64,000 nt of DNA from Gammaproteobacteria bacterium (GCA_028824555.1 JAPPDJ010000048.1:62001-126000), one strand, 5' to 3'; counted from the first letter of the stretch, positions 8,681 through 17,345 are shown. Numbers and translations are program-made. The notes: generated by a model from the sequence alone, not told the origin.

Positions 8681-10021
8681 TTACGCATCGCGGCCCATCC
8701 GACCCTGCCAGATTCCGGCGCGGTGTCGCAGCTCGTCGATGTCGATGGTTGGATAGCTGCCGTTCTCGTAACGGCATTCCCCGGCTACGTAGGCGTGGCT
8801 CACGCGGCTGCCGGCTGCGGTGTGGACGAGCTGCGCCGGCACGTCGTGCAGGGGTTGCATGGCGGGATGGTCCACGTCCACGGCGATGAAGTCTGCCTGC
8901 TTTCCGACTTCGAGCGAGCCTATGCGATCGGCCATGCCAAGAGCACGGGCGCCGCCCAACGTCGCCATTTCCAACGCTTCGGCGGCTGGCAGTGCCGTCG
9001 GGTCGCCGGTGGCAAGTTTGGCCAGCAAGGTCGCCATGCGGGCTTCGTGAAACAGGTCCAGGCCGTTGTTGGAGGCTGCGCCGTCTGTCCCGAGTGCCAC
9101 GTTGACGCCCGCTTCCCGGAACGACGGCACCGGGCAGATGCCGCTCGCTAGCTTGGTGTTGGACATGGGGCAGTGGATCACGCTGGCGCCGCATTCGGCG
9201 ATCATGGCGATCTCCAAGTCGGAAACTGCAGTCATGTGGACGGCCTGCAGGTTCTCCGTGAGCAGCCTTGCTTTTTCGAGGGTTTCGATGGGGCTCTGTC
9301 CGAGGCTGCGGCGCGCTTCGGCAACCTCGCCCTTGGTCTCGTGCAGGTGAATGTGTACGGCGGCGTCGAGTTCGTCGGCGAGCATGGCAATTCTTCGGAG
9401 CGCCGCTTCACCAGCGGTCCCTGTCGAATGCGGGCCGAAGCAGACGTCGACAAGCGGATCGGAGCGGCGTTCGTCGCGCAGTTTCAACCCTCGCTCAAAG
9501 CACTCGTCCAGGTTCTGCGACCAGGCGTTGGGGTGATTGATGATCGGGAAGGTCACCTGCATTCGGCAGCCGATTTGAGCGAGTTCTGCCACCGTCTCCG
9601 GGAAGTAGTACATGTCGCTGCCGGTGGTGGTGCCGCTTGCCAGCATCTCCGCCATCCCCAAGAGGGTACCGTCGGCAACGAAGTCCTCGTCCACCCAGCG
9701 GCCCTCCAAGGGCCAGATGGTTTCCTGAAGCCACGCCTCCAGGGATTGGCCTTCGCCCAGGCCGCGCAGCAGAGTCATCGCGAGATGGCCGTGGGCGTTG
9801 ACGAGGCCCGGCAGGAGCACGTGGTGGGGCAGGTTCCGGTGGGTTGCGCCCGGGTGTCGGGCCAGGACTCCACCGCGCTCGCCCATGTCGATGATGGTGT
9901 CGCCTGCGACAGCGATTGCGGCATCGTGGAGGACGACATTGTCCGGAGCGATCGGCAGCATGTGCTCTGCCGAGACCACGAGGTCGGCGTTACGGGCTGC
10001 GGACGGGGTTGCCGCGCTCAT
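8681..10021 (-). CDS. mtaD: MtaD-like 5'-deoxyadenosine / S-adenosylhomocysteine deaminase
   Basis: This zinc amidohydrolase of the MtaD/TrzA group is 446 residues long. It is predicted to deaminate methylthioadenosine, S-adenosylhomocysteine or a related nucleoside. Metal ligands are visible in NAHGHLAM (His77, His79), in HIHLHETKGE and in LGTDGAASNN, and the motif HCPMSNTKL is characteristic. Placement before the SAM-using ubiG fits removal of S-adenosylhomocysteine, a product inhibitor of methyltransferases. Its ATG at 10021 overlaps the stop of the upstream VOC gene by four bases. Confidence 0.9.
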   Translation of the reverse strand: MSAATPSAARNADLVVSAEHMLPIAPDNVVLHDAAIAVAGDTIIDMGERGGVLARHPGATHRNLPHHVLLPGLVNAHGHLAMTLLRGLGEGQSLEAWLQETIWPLEGRWVDEDFVADGTLLGMAEMLASGTTTGSDMYYFPETVAELAQIGCRMQVTFPIINHPNAWSQNLDECFERGLKLRDERRSDPLVDVCFGPHSTGTAGEAALRRIAMLADELDAAVHIHLHETKGEVAEARRSLGQSPIETLEKARLLTENLQAVHMTAVSDLEIAMIAECGASVIHCPMSNTKLASGICPVPSFREAGVNVALGTDGAASNNGLDLFHEARMATLLAKLATGDPTALPAAEALEMATLGGARALGMADRIGSLEVGKQADFIAVDVDHPAMQPLHDVPAQLVHTAAGSRVSHAYVAGECRYENGSYPTIDIDELRHRAGIWQGRMGRDA

Positions 10022-10425
10022 GGGCAGCGCCGACCATAGGCCATGAACTCGAGCAAGTTGCCGTCGGGATCGCGTACATAGACGCTCGTTCCGGTCACTT
10101 TTCCGCCATTGCGACCGCCTTCGCGGGGTGCCGGCCCTTCGATGATTTCGATTTTGAGGTTCCGCAGGTGCCGGTCGATGCTCTCCACCGTTCCCTGCCA
10201 GACGAAGCAGAAGTCGCCGCAGCCGGGACGAGCCGACGGGCCGCGCAAAGTGAACCGTTCGTCGTTCCAAAGCTCGGGCGCGTGGAAGTTGATGCGGTTG
10301 TCGCCGAAGTGGATCGAATGGAGTCGCCCGCCGCGGCGCACGCCGAAGCCAAGCGCCTCATAGAACGCCAGCATCTCCTCAACGTTGGCAATGGGGATGG
10401 CAACGTGATCGAGACTGGCGATCAT
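10018..10425 (-). CDS. VOC (glyoxalase/dioxygenase fold) protein
   Basis: A 135-residue single vicinal-oxygen-chelate unit. It opens with LDHVAIPIANVEEMLAFYEALGF and ends with YVRDPDGNLLEFM, and both termini carry the metal-ligand positions of the fold (His near the start, Glu near the end). It could be a lactoylglutathione lyase-like, fosfomycin-resistance-like or ring-cleavage-related enzyme; sequence alone does not decide. It is the first gene of a run that overlaps the deaminase gene by ATGA. Confidence 0.82.
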   Translation of the reverse strand: MIASLDHVAIPIANVEEMLAFYEALGFGVRRGGRLHSIHFGDNRINFHAPELWNDERFTLRGPSARPGCGDFCFVWQGTVESIDRHLRNLKIEIIEGPAPREGGRNGGKVTGTSVYVRDPDGNLLEFMAYGRRCP

Positions 10426-10496
10426 GGGTACGCTGGCAAGCGACCGATCCGGCAGCATGCCTCGATAGCGGATTGCTTGCGCACCTGACGGTGCGA

Positions 10497-10584
10497 TGGA
10501 GGGCGGGACGCCCTCCGTCCGGAAGGGCCCTTCGCGTGCGAGGACCGGCTGCGCGCCTTCGGAGGGAGGGCGTCCCGCCCTCCA
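10497..10584. repeat. inverted REP pair, family B
   Basis: The arm TGGAGGGCGGGACGCCCTCC is at 10497-10516 and GGAGGGAGGGCGTCCCGCCC at 10561-10580, read toward each other. About 45 bases lie between them. Other family B copies are at 30871, 44821 and 62923. Confidence 0.8.
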
Positions 10585-10651
10585 TCCCATCCGCGAGGGC
10601 ACGCCTCACGGGTTCGTAGTTGGAAAGCTGCCATCGCCATGGAAGGGGCCG

Positions 10652-11638
10652 TCACGCGACCCTCATTCCGCGCAGCTTCATGCCGGCGGCGCGGTAGCAG
10701 TTGTCGATCAGGCGCATTTGCTTGACGCCGTCCTCGGCGTCGGTCTCGAGCTTGGTGCCGTTCTTTACCGCGTCCACGAAGGCATCGAGCTGGAACTCGT
10801 AGGTGGGGCGCAGCGTGAGCTCCTCGTTCTTGGTGCCGGCGTCGGTGACGAGTTCGATGTTGTGCCCCATGTGCGGCACCAGAGGATTGCGCACGTTGAG
10901 CTTGCCGCGGGTGCCGGTGACGTTGAGGTAGGCCTCGAACGGTTGCCCCGCCTTCATGATGCCGGACGTGCGCCCCCGTGCGCCGCTGGGGAACAGGAGC
11001 TCCGGTTGCAGCAGGATGTCCACGTCCGGTGGCCCTTCCTCCGCCTTGGCAGACACCACTTCCGGCTCCTCGCCGGTGAAATGCCGCACCCACGAGAGCG
11101 GATAGCAGCCCATGTCCATCGTCGCGCCGCCGCCGGTGCCGTAGATCATGCGAATGTCGCCCGGGCGAGGCGAGCCGATGTTGAAGGCGCCTTCGAGCTC
11201 GACGAGTTCCCCGATGGCACCGTCGTGGTAGAGCTCCAAGGCGCGCTGGAACACCGGGTGGTAGCGATAGTGGAACGCCTCGATCAGCACGAGGCCCGTC
11301 TCGTGCGCCACGTCTGCCATCTCCCGCGCCTCGGCCTCGTTGCACGCGAACGATTTCTCGCAGAGGACGTGCTTGCCCGCCCGCAGCGCCTTGATGGTGT
11401 ATTCGCGATGGTGGCTGATGGGCAGCGGGTTGTAGACGGCATCCACGTCCGGGTGCGTCACCACCTCGTCGTAGCTGTCCACCACCTCGTCGATGCCCCA
11501 AGCCTCGGCGAACTCCTCCGCCCGCGAGCGGTCTCGCGCGGCAACGACGGTGACGCGCACCTCGTCGTTGTTGGCGGCGGGCTTGGTGAGTGCGTTCGGG
11601 GAGATGGCGGCAGCGCCGAGCGTTCCGATTCGAATCAT
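10652..11638 (-). CDS. Gfo/Idh/MocA-family oxidoreductase
   Basis: A 328-residue NAD(P)-dependent dehydrogenase of the glucose-fructose oxidoreductase / inositol dehydrogenase family. The N-terminal Rossmann segment reads RIGTLGAAAISPNAL. The usual EKP cofactor motif is EKS here (CEKSFACN, near residue 94), and HYRYHP and GGGATMDMGCY follow. It is probably an oxidoreductase for a sugar, inositol or trans-dihydrodiol. It stands alone between two repeat-bearing gaps, next to a ferredoxin gene on the same strand. Confidence 0.87.
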   Translation of the reverse strand: MIRIGTLGAAAISPNALTKPAANNDEVRVTVVAARDRSRAEEFAEAWGIDEVVDSYDEVVTHPDVDAVYNPLPISHHREYTIKALRAGKHVLCEKSFACNEAEAREMADVAHETGLVLIEAFHYRYHPVFQRALELYHDGAIGELVELEGAFNIGSPRPGDIRMIYGTGGGATMDMGCYPLSWVRHFTGEEPEVVSAKAEEGPPDVDILLQPELLFPSGARGRTSGIMKAGQPFEAYLNVTGTRGKLNVRNPLVPHMGHNIELVTDAGTKNEELTLRPTYEFQLDAFVDAVKNGTKLETDAEDGVKQMRLIDNCYRAAGMKLRGMRVA

Positions 11639-11690
11639 GGTGGTTGGCCTGATGGCGGAGTGGACGGGTTGGCAGCAATTGTAAGAGCAT

Positions 11691-11769
11691 GCGCGCCCTT
11701 CGGGCGCGTTGGCAGTTCGCTGCGCGAACGCGCGCCCTGTCGGGCGCGTTGGCAGTTCGCTGCGCGAAC
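11691..11769. repeat. tandem pair of family D repeat
   Basis: Two head-to-tail copies of a 39-40 bp unit. Each joins a GC palindrome (GCGCGCCC, then GGGCGCG) to a second one (GGCAGTTCGCTGCGCGAAC). Single units recur inside REP pairs at about 28227 and 49477 and at 62808. Confidence 0.8.
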
Positions 11770-11836
11770 TGCTGGCCTTTCCAGGGGCCATCCGACGCAC
11801 ACTCACTCTTGGCGGGACCTTAGGCCCCTCGTCGGG

Positions 11837-12106
11837 TTAGAGATCGAGTTCCAGTTCCGGCGTGCGCGAGCCGGCGCAGCAAATGAGCACCCGGCCTGCC
11901 GCCTGCTCGTCCTCGCTCAGCACGAAGTCGCGGTGTTCGGGGGTGCCGGACAGCACGCTTTGCTCGCAGGCGCCGCAGATGCCGACGCCGCACGCGTAAG
12001 GCACTTCGATCCCGGCCGTCAGCAGCGAGTAGAGAATGGAGCCACCGGCAGGGACCGTCACGGCGGTCTCGCTGCGCGCCAGCTTGACGACGAACTCCTC
12101 GTTCAC
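11837..12106 (-). CDS. stand-alone plant-type 2Fe-2S ferredoxin
   Basis: A small electron carrier of 89 residues. Cluster ligands are Cys39, Cys44 and Cys47 (CGVGICGAC) with the fourth at Cys76 or Cys77 (LICCAG). The closest resemblance is to the C-terminal ferredoxin domain of phthalate- or vanillate-type oxygenase reductases (late tail LELDL), here without flavin and NAD domains. No Rieske oxygenase gene is nearby, so its redox partners are unclear. Confidence 0.87.
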   Translation of the reverse strand: MNEEFVVKLARSETAVTVPAGGSILYSLLTAGIEVPYACGVGICGACEQSVLSGTPEHRDFVLSEDEQAAGRVLICCAGSRTPELELDL

Positions 12107-12141
12107 AGGTGTGCTCTTCCTATGACCTTGGCCGAAAGCCC

Positions 12142-13227
12142 TCAGGCGGTCTTCAGCTTCGGCTCGACAAGGCCGAGCTCGATCATCGTCTCACCAGTCT
12201 CGCGCAAGGTGTCTTCGATGGCGTGGGTTTCGAGCCCCAACTCGCCTCGCGCCTTGTCGCAATGCGCCCTTGGCGCGTCGTAGGGAGCCCCGTATTTCTC
12301 CACCATCGCCTCGTATTCCGGCAGCACGCCGCCGACGTCGATGTGCGGGAACAGCGCCTGCAGGTGGTCGTGCAGTTGCATGGCGGTGATCTCGCCGGAA
12401 TCGTCCGTGGCGCAGAGCATGTAGCGGGAGCCGTTGCCGCACACTTCGCTCTCGATCATCAACACCTCGGACTCGCCCACGTCGCGCACATCGACGATGT
12501 TCCAAAGCGCCTGCCAGCCGCGCCCGCACGGCTTGCCGGCCAGCATTCGCCCCAGGAAGAACTGCCACGAGCCGCGCAATTCATGCACCGGACTCAAGAG
12601 CGGCCCGAGCACCACACACGGGCAGACGGAGATGGCATCGAAGCGGCCATCCTCCTCGGCGAGCCGCGTCACCAGCCGCTCGCACTCCACCTTCGCCATG
12701 GAGTAGCCGACTTCGCCCTTCTCGACCAGATTGTCGGTGTTCCAGTTGGCGTCTTCGTCGCGGTTGTCGCTGGCCCAGTCGTCCTCCGTGTAGCGATGCC
12801 CGGGCGGCGAGGGATGGCCGATGGCGGCGAAGGAGCTCGTGTAGATGAGCCGCTTCACGGTGCCGGCCCGCTTCACCGAACCGATGATGTTGTGCACGCC
12901 GCCGATCGCTCCGTCATACACCTGCTGCGGATTGTTGGCACCCCCATAGCCCATGGGCGTCCCCACATGCAGCACCGCGCTGCAATCCCGAAACGGCGCG
13001 TCGTATGAGCCTTCCTCGAGCAGATTGGCCTGATGCAGCGAGACGTTGCCCGGATGCTGGTCGTTCAACGCGAGCAGGAACTCCGTCTTGTCTTGGTTCG
13101 ATGTGTCGGTGACGCAGGCACGAACGTCGTAGCCACGCTTCATGAGCGCAATGACGGTGTGTGCACCGATGTAGCCGGAAGCGCCGGTGACGGCGACCGG
13201 GCCGTCGGATGCAGCGACAGAAGGCAT
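12142..13227 (-). CDS. NAD(P)-dependent epimerase/dehydratase, dihydroflavonol reductase-like
   Basis: An extended short-chain dehydrogenase of 361 residues. The N-terminal motif is VTGASGYIGAHTV, the catalytic region TSSFAAIGHP is followed by YSMAKVECE (YxxxK), and NIVDVRDVGE matches the extended-SDR C-terminal part. It resembles bacterial dihydroflavonol-4-reductase or cinnamoyl-CoA-reductase relatives that reduce aldehydes or ketones. The ATG at 13227 is preceded by AGGAG about 9 bases upstream. It diverges from the amidohydrolase at 13297. Confidence 0.87.
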   Translation of the reverse strand: MPSVAASDGPVAVTGASGYIGAHTVIALMKRGYDVRACVTDTSNQDKTEFLLALNDQHPGNVSLHQANLLEEGSYDAPFRDCSAVLHVGTPMGYGGANNPQQVYDGAIGGVHNIIGSVKRAGTVKRLIYTSSFAAIGHPSPPGHRYTEDDWASDNRDEDANWNTDNLVEKGEVGYSMAKVECERLVTRLAEEDGRFDAISVCPCVVLGPLLSPVHELRGSWQFFLGRMLAGKPCGRGWQALWNIVDVRDVGESEVLMIESEVCGNGSRYMLCATDDSGEITAMQLHDHLQALFPHIDVGGVLPEYEAMVEKYGAPYDAPRAHCDKARGELGLETHAIEDTLRETGETMIELGLVEPKLKTA

Positions 13228-13284
13228 ATGGGGAGTCTCCTGGGAGTCGTGGTTGCTGTCGGCGCGCCCCTGAGGGCGCGCTTG

Positions 13285-13290
13285 TATAGT
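13285..13290 (+). promoter_or_regulatory. candidate -10 box of the amidohydrolase gene
   Basis: TATAGT lies 6 bases before the ATG at 13297, so a transcript from it would be nearly leaderless. No good -35 match was seen 17 bases upstream. Confidence 0.25.
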
Positions 13291-13296
13291 AATCGG

Positions 13297-14325
13297 ATGA
13301 GCAACAAGACGCCGGGGTTCGTGACGATGGAACGGGACGAGTGGCTCGCGCAGGTGGACGAGGAGGTGATCGAGCCGGAGTTGCCGATCTGCGATCCACA
13401 CCACCACCTTTGGGATCATCCCGGCAGTCGCTACCTGCTCGATGAGCTGCTCGCCGACATCGGCAGCGGCCACAACGTGGTCTCGACGGTATTCATGGAG
13501 TGCGCCTCCATGTACCGCGCCGACGGCCCCGAAGCCATGAAGCCGGTGGCGGAAACGGAGTTCGTCAACGGCATCGCGGCGATGAGCGCGTCGGGCGGCT
13601 ATGGCGATGCGAGAGCCTGCGCCAGCATCGTGGGCTTTGCGGACTTGAACTTGGGCTCAGCAGTTGGCGACGTGCTCGACGCCCACGACCACGTCACGGA
13701 CCGCTTCTCCGGCATCCGCCACGCCGCCGGCTGGGACACGAGCGACGATGTTCGCAACTCGCACACCGCTCCCACCGAAGGGATGCTGGCCACGCCCAAG
13801 TTCCGCGAGGGCTTCGCCGAGCTCGGCAAGCGCGGGATGACGTTCGACGCGTGGCTCTACCATCCGCAGATCGCGGAAGTCACCGACCTCGCCCGGGCAT
13901 TCCCCGAACAGCCGATCATCTTTGACCACTTCGGCGGCCCGCTTGGCATCGGCCCGTACGAAGGCAAGCAAGCAGAGATCTTCGCCCAGTGGAAGCAGGA
14001 CGTGGCGGAACTGGCAACCTGCGAAAACGTCGTCGCCAAGCTCGGGGGCCTCGTCATGGCCATCAACGGCTTCGGCTTCCACAAGCGCGAACGCCCGGCC
14101 ACGTCGGACGAACTCGTGGCCGCCACTCGCGACTACCACCTGCACATGATCGACTGCTTCGGCGCAGACCGCTGCATGTTCGAAAGCAACTTCCCGGTGG
14201 ACAAGGTGAGCTGCAGCTACCGCGTGCTGTGGAACTCGTTCAAGAAAATCGCGGCCGGGTGCTCGGATACAGAAAAGGCGGCGCTCTTCCACGACACCGC
14301 GGCACGCACGTACTTGCTCCGCTAA
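13297..14325 (+). CDS. amidohydrolase-2 family metal-dependent hydrolase
   Basis: A 342-residue TIM-barrel hydrolase of the amidohydrolase-2 family (lactonase and decarboxylase relatives). The metal motif is CDPHHHLWDHP near residue 32, the second shell is IIFDHFGGP, and the C-terminal acidic ligand is in FESNFPVDK. Such enzymes act on lactones, imidazolones or aromatic acids. It heads a plus-strand group with two phytanoyl-CoA dioxygenase-like genes, the first beginning 19 bases downstream, which suggests one catabolic operon. Confidence 0.88.
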   Translation: MSNKTPGFVTMERDEWLAQVDEEVIEPELPICDPHHHLWDHPGSRYLLDELLADIGSGHNVVSTVFMECASMYRADGPEAMKPVAETEFVNGIAAMSASGGYGDARACASIVGFADLNLGSAVGDVLDAHDHVTDRFSGIRHAAGWDTSDDVRNSHTAPTEGMLATPKFREGFAELGKRGMTFDAWLYHPQIAEVTDLARAFPEQPIIFDHFGGPLGIGPYEGKQAEIFAQWKQDVAELATCENVVAKLGGLVMAINGFGFHKRERPATSDELVAATRDYHLHMIDCFGADRCMFESNFPVDKVSCSYRVLWNSFKKIAAGCSDTEKAALFHDTAARTYLLR

Positions 14326-14344
14326 GCAGCCAACGGAGATCGAG

Positions 14345-15256
14345 ATGAAGGCCGATCCAGCTTCCGCCGAAGAAGTCGAAATCTACGGCGACACGTTTGC
14401 CGTGCCGGGCCTCGCGTCATGGCTCGCGGATGTGGAGGAGCAGGGCTTTGTGGTGGTGCCCGACTGGCTTGATGCGGAACGTGTGGAACGCTTGGGCACA
14501 GAACTCAGGCGCGACGTCAATCCCATCCGAGAGCTGATGGGAGACGGCCACACCGTGCGCGCCCACAACCTGCTCGCCAAGACCCGTTGCGTGGATGACT
14601 TGGTCTGCGACCCACGCCTGCTGGCCTTGGCGCAGGGCGTACTCGGCTACCAGATCCAAGTCTCCGTCGTGGTCATGTTCGACCTGTTGCCGGGCGCCAA
14701 GGCGCAGGGGCTGCATCAGGACGACGGCCTGTGGCCCGTGCCCCGGCCCCATCCGCCGTTCGTGCTAAACGCCGTCATCGCCGTGGAGGACTTCACCAAG
14801 GCCAACGGGGCCACCATGCTGGTGCCGGGCTCGCACAAGTGGCACGACCAACCCGTGCGCCAACCGCCGGACGTCGAGCCCGTCCAGATGGAGATGAAGG
14901 CCGGCTCCCTGCTTGCCTGGACAGGCGCCATGTGGCACAGCGGCGGCGCCAACACCACAACCGACCAAAGCCGCCTGGCCGTGGACATCAACTTCAACCT
15001 CGCATACCTGCGCCAACAGGAGAATCAGTACGTCGGCGTCCCCTGGGAGGAAGTGGCGAAGATGCCGAAGCGCCTCCAACGGGTACTCGGCTACCAGCCA
15101 GGATTGTCCGTCGCAGGCCCGGGCATGGTGGACCTACGCGATCCCCTCGACATGCTGGGCCGAGTGTCCTTCGGCTACGACATCAACGCCCCGGACATGC
15201 CGCCTCTGGCACCACCGAACCCGCCACCCTTTCGGGCCGGAAGTGCCCGCAACTAG
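14345..15256 (+). CDS. phytanoyl-CoA dioxygenase (PhyH)-family oxygenase
   Basis: An Fe(II)/2-oxoglutarate-dependent hydroxylase candidate of 303 residues. The iron triad is visible as HQD in GLHQDDGLWP and the distal His in WHSGGANTT, with the 2-oxoglutarate-binding Arg shortly after (QSRLAVDIN). LVPGSHKWHD is also typical of the family. The ATG at 14345 follows ACGGAGATCGAG, a good ribosome-binding site. It forms a tandem with a second PhyH gene 23 bases downstream. Substrate unknown. Confidence 0.9.
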   Translation: MKADPASAEEVEIYGDTFAVPGLASWLADVEEQGFVVVPDWLDAERVERLGTELRRDVNPIRELMGDGHTVRAHNLLAKTRCVDDLVCDPRLLALAQGVLGYQIQVSVVVMFDLLPGAKAQGLHQDDGLWPVPRPHPPFVLNAVIAVEDFTKANGATMLVPGSHKWHDQPVRQPPDVEPVQMEMKAGSLLAWTGAMWHSGGANTTTDQSRLAVDINFNLAYLRQQENQYVGVPWEEVAKMPKRLQRVLGYQPGLSVAGPGMVDLRDPLDMLGRVSFGYDINAPDMPPLAPPNPPPFRAGSARN

Positions 15257-15279
15257 ATAGCGATGGATCGGAGCCCAAG

Positions 15280-16026
15280 GTGATCGACGAGGAACGCATT
15301 GCCGAACTGCGCGTGTGGGGCTTCACCATCATCCACGACGTGTTGGACAAGGCCACCGCAGCACAGATACGCGATTTCGTGATCGACAACACCCTCCGCA
15401 TCGGCGTCGAGCACGGGTACCGAGGCACGGCGCTCCACCTTGCGAACCTGGTGACCCTCGATCCAATGTTCCTGCCGGTCATCGACCACCCGGCAATCCT
15501 GCCCTACATTGAAGCGATCATGGGGCCGAACTTGATCCTCGGTTCACTGAACGCCCGCGTCGTGCGACCCGGCGACGGTCACCAAGGGCTGCACGGCGAT
15601 GTGCCGCTCGACATGCTTCGCCACGGCGAAAACGCCCCGCTGATGATGAATACCGTGTGGGCACTGTCGGATCTCAACCCCGAAAACGGCGGCACTCGCC
15701 TCGTGCCCGGCAGCCACCAAAGCCCCCTTCGGCACCCGCCGCCGGGCCTTTCGCTCCCTCACGAAATGCAGCCGGAGGTGCCGGCCGGCTCGGTCGTCAT
15801 CTTCCACGGCCAAACCTGGCACGGCGGCGGCGCAAACCAGGGCAACGAACTGCGCGCCGCCATGTTCGGCCACTACCGCAACAGCCTCTGGCTACGCTTC
15901 CAATGCGACCCCCACGACGGCTTCCGCGAAGAGTGGCTCGCGGACATGACCACCCGCCAAAAGGAGTTGCTGCGAATGACCAACGGCGTCGACCACCGCC
16001 ACGGCGCGGATTTCTACGAACGGTAA
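15280..16026 (+). CDS. second PhyH-family oxygenase
   Basis: A 248-residue Fe(II)/2-oxoglutarate oxygenase candidate, only distantly similar to its upstream neighbour. The iron ligands are HGD in GLHGDVPLD and the distal His in WHGGGANQG; TRLVPGSHQS lies between them. GTG 15280 is the only suitable in-frame start near the beginning of homology (VIDEERIAEL). The nearby ATG at 15263 is out of frame. Two adjacent members suggest consecutive hydroxylations of one compound, or a heteromer. Confidence 0.85.
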   Translation: MIDEERIAELRVWGFTIIHDVLDKATAAQIRDFVIDNTLRIGVEHGYRGTALHLANLVTLDPMFLPVIDHPAILPYIEAIMGPNLILGSLNARVVRPGDGHQGLHGDVPLDMLRHGENAPLMMNTVWALSDLNPENGGTRLVPGSHQSPLRHPPPGLSLPHEMQPEVPAGSVVIFHGQTWHGGGANQGNELRAAMFGHYRNSLWLRFQCDPHDGFREEWLADMTTRQKELLRMTNGVDHRHGADFYER

Positions 16027-16139
16027 CGGGCAGCCTGTCGCTCCTCTTCAACACGCCGCTGTCCGCGTCGTAGGGACGCAAAGTCCAACAGGCTGCTAAC
16101 GAACCAGGTAGCCGAGCTCCCGAACTGGTGCACCAATGA

Positions 16140-16718
16140 CTAGCTTTCGGGCACCTCGTGGAGCACCGCGTCGACATCCCGGCCGGCCTTGAGCCAGTTG
16201 CGCGGCGTGAAGTCCTCCAGATCGGGATCGGCAGTCGTGAGCCAGCGCTGCGCCGAAACTGGGTCGCGATCGGTGATTTCCTGATTCACGCGTCCGATGT
16301 TGGGTACGAGCGCCCGAGCGGTCAACTGAAAGCTCGGGAGGTGGAGGCGCCCCTCGATTCGCATCGCGTAAAGGTTTCCGTCACGTATCATCTGCCGAAT
16401 ACGCACCGGGGTGACGCCGAGCCTCTCGGCAACCGTCACCGGGGTGAGGCTCGTCGCCCTGATCGCAGCGAACTCAATGGCGTAGTCGAGCATCGGATCC
16501 GTGGCGTCGGGCCGTTCGTCGACATCGACCCCCGCCCGTTCCAACATGGCGATCTCCGCTTCGGTCAACTCGGTACGACTCGGCCCATACAAGGCCGCTT
16601 CGAGTTCGTTTATCGCCTCCTGCAACGCACAGTTCAACGTCTCCGGCGCCACGGACTTCAGTCCATGCAGGTGGAAGTAGCGCTGCTCGGCAAGACTTTC
16701 GTCCTGACGCATAGCCAC
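16140..16718 (-). CDS. DNA-binding protein with MbcA/ParS/Xre-like C-terminal region
   Basis: A 192-residue protein. The middle part (about 90-125) resembles an excisionase-type helix-turn-helix (TVAERLGVTPVRIRQMIRDG). The C-terminus (AQRWLTTADPDLEDFTPRNWL) resembles the toxin-binding domain of MbcA/ParS/Xre antitoxins. No RES-domain or other toxin gene is beside it, so it may be an orphan antitoxin or a regulator. There are ATG codons at 16718 and 16712. Assignment rests on motif resemblance only. Confidence 0.65.
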   Translation of the reverse strand: MAMRQDESLAEQRYFHLHGLKSVAPETLNCALQEAINELEAALYGPSRTELTEAEIAMLERAGVDVDERPDATDPMLDYAIEFAAIRATSLTPVTVAERLGVTPVRIRQMIRDGNLYAMRIEGRLHLPSFQLTARALVPNIGRVNQEITDRDPVSAQRWLTTADPDLEDFTPRNWLKAGRDVDAVLHEVPES

Positions 16719-16814
16719 CCGCCAATGTCTCCTATCGACCTGTTCCGCCGATAGTATGCGAAATGCGCAGTTGGCAATCGGTGGGCGGGCTCAACCGCTT
16801 CAGAAGCGGCTCAG

Positions 16815-17345
16815 CTAGTCGATGAGGCCCTCCGCCTTCAGGCGTGCCGTTACCTTCTCCTGAACGCCGGGCATGACGCGGAGCGCCCATTGCTGGCCGA
16901 GTTGCATGCTCTCTTGCATGATTCTCGGCGTGACCTCGAGCATCTTTCGGCCAAGCGGCGTCTCGTAGAACGCGATCATGTTGCGGACGTCTTGGTGGGT
17001 GAAGTGCCGCGCATAGATCGGGACGAGTTCGTCGAGAAGGCTGCCGTCTGACAGCAACTCCGTGATGGTCTCTGCGGCGATGTCACGGCATCTGGCCACG
17101 GACTCCGGGGTATCCACCCCGGTCAGCTGCACCATTTGCTGAGCCATCAGGTCGCCGAACTGGCGCCCCATGTCGGCAGCCTTGGTCACTTCCATGAGCC
17201 GTTCGATGTCAGCCTCCAGTTCCGACGGAACCGCCTGCTCATCCGCTACGACGCCGCCCGCGTATGTTGCCAGAGTAGCCAAGACCCATGCCACACGAGG
17301 TCGCCAACGTCTGTTCAAATGCCGTTCTCCAAATATGCCCAACAT
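16815..17345 (-). CDS. exported DUF2059-family protein
   Basis: A 176-residue helical protein with an N-terminal signal sequence (WVLATLATYAGGVVADEQ). Its C-terminal half carries the DUF2059 pattern: YARHFTHQDVRNMIAFYETPLGRKM followed by an M-Q-E-S segment. The family is periplasmic and of unknown function. A shorter start within the first dozen residues is possible, since MLGIFGERHLNRR is a long n-region. Confidence 0.8.
   Translation of the reverse strand: MLGIFGERHLNRRWRPRVAWVLATLATYAGGVVADEQAVPSELEADIERLMEVTKAADMGRQFGDLMAQQMVQLTGVDTPESVARCRDIAAETITELLSDGSLLDELVPIYARHFTHQDVRNMIAFYETPLGRKMLEVTPRIMQESMQLGQQWALRVMPGVQEKVTARLKAEGLID

Noticed and set aside
11691-11769. Short CRISPR-like array
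   Set aside because: Two head-to-tail copies with no spacers. The units are palindromic and occur elsewhere singly.
10496-12283. 595-residue plus-strand frame
   Set aside because: Mirror of the Gfo/Idh dehydrogenase and ferredoxin genes, and it starts in a REP element.
15263-15279. ATG start for the second PhyH protein
   Set aside because: Out of frame with the homologous sequence. GTG 15280 is used.
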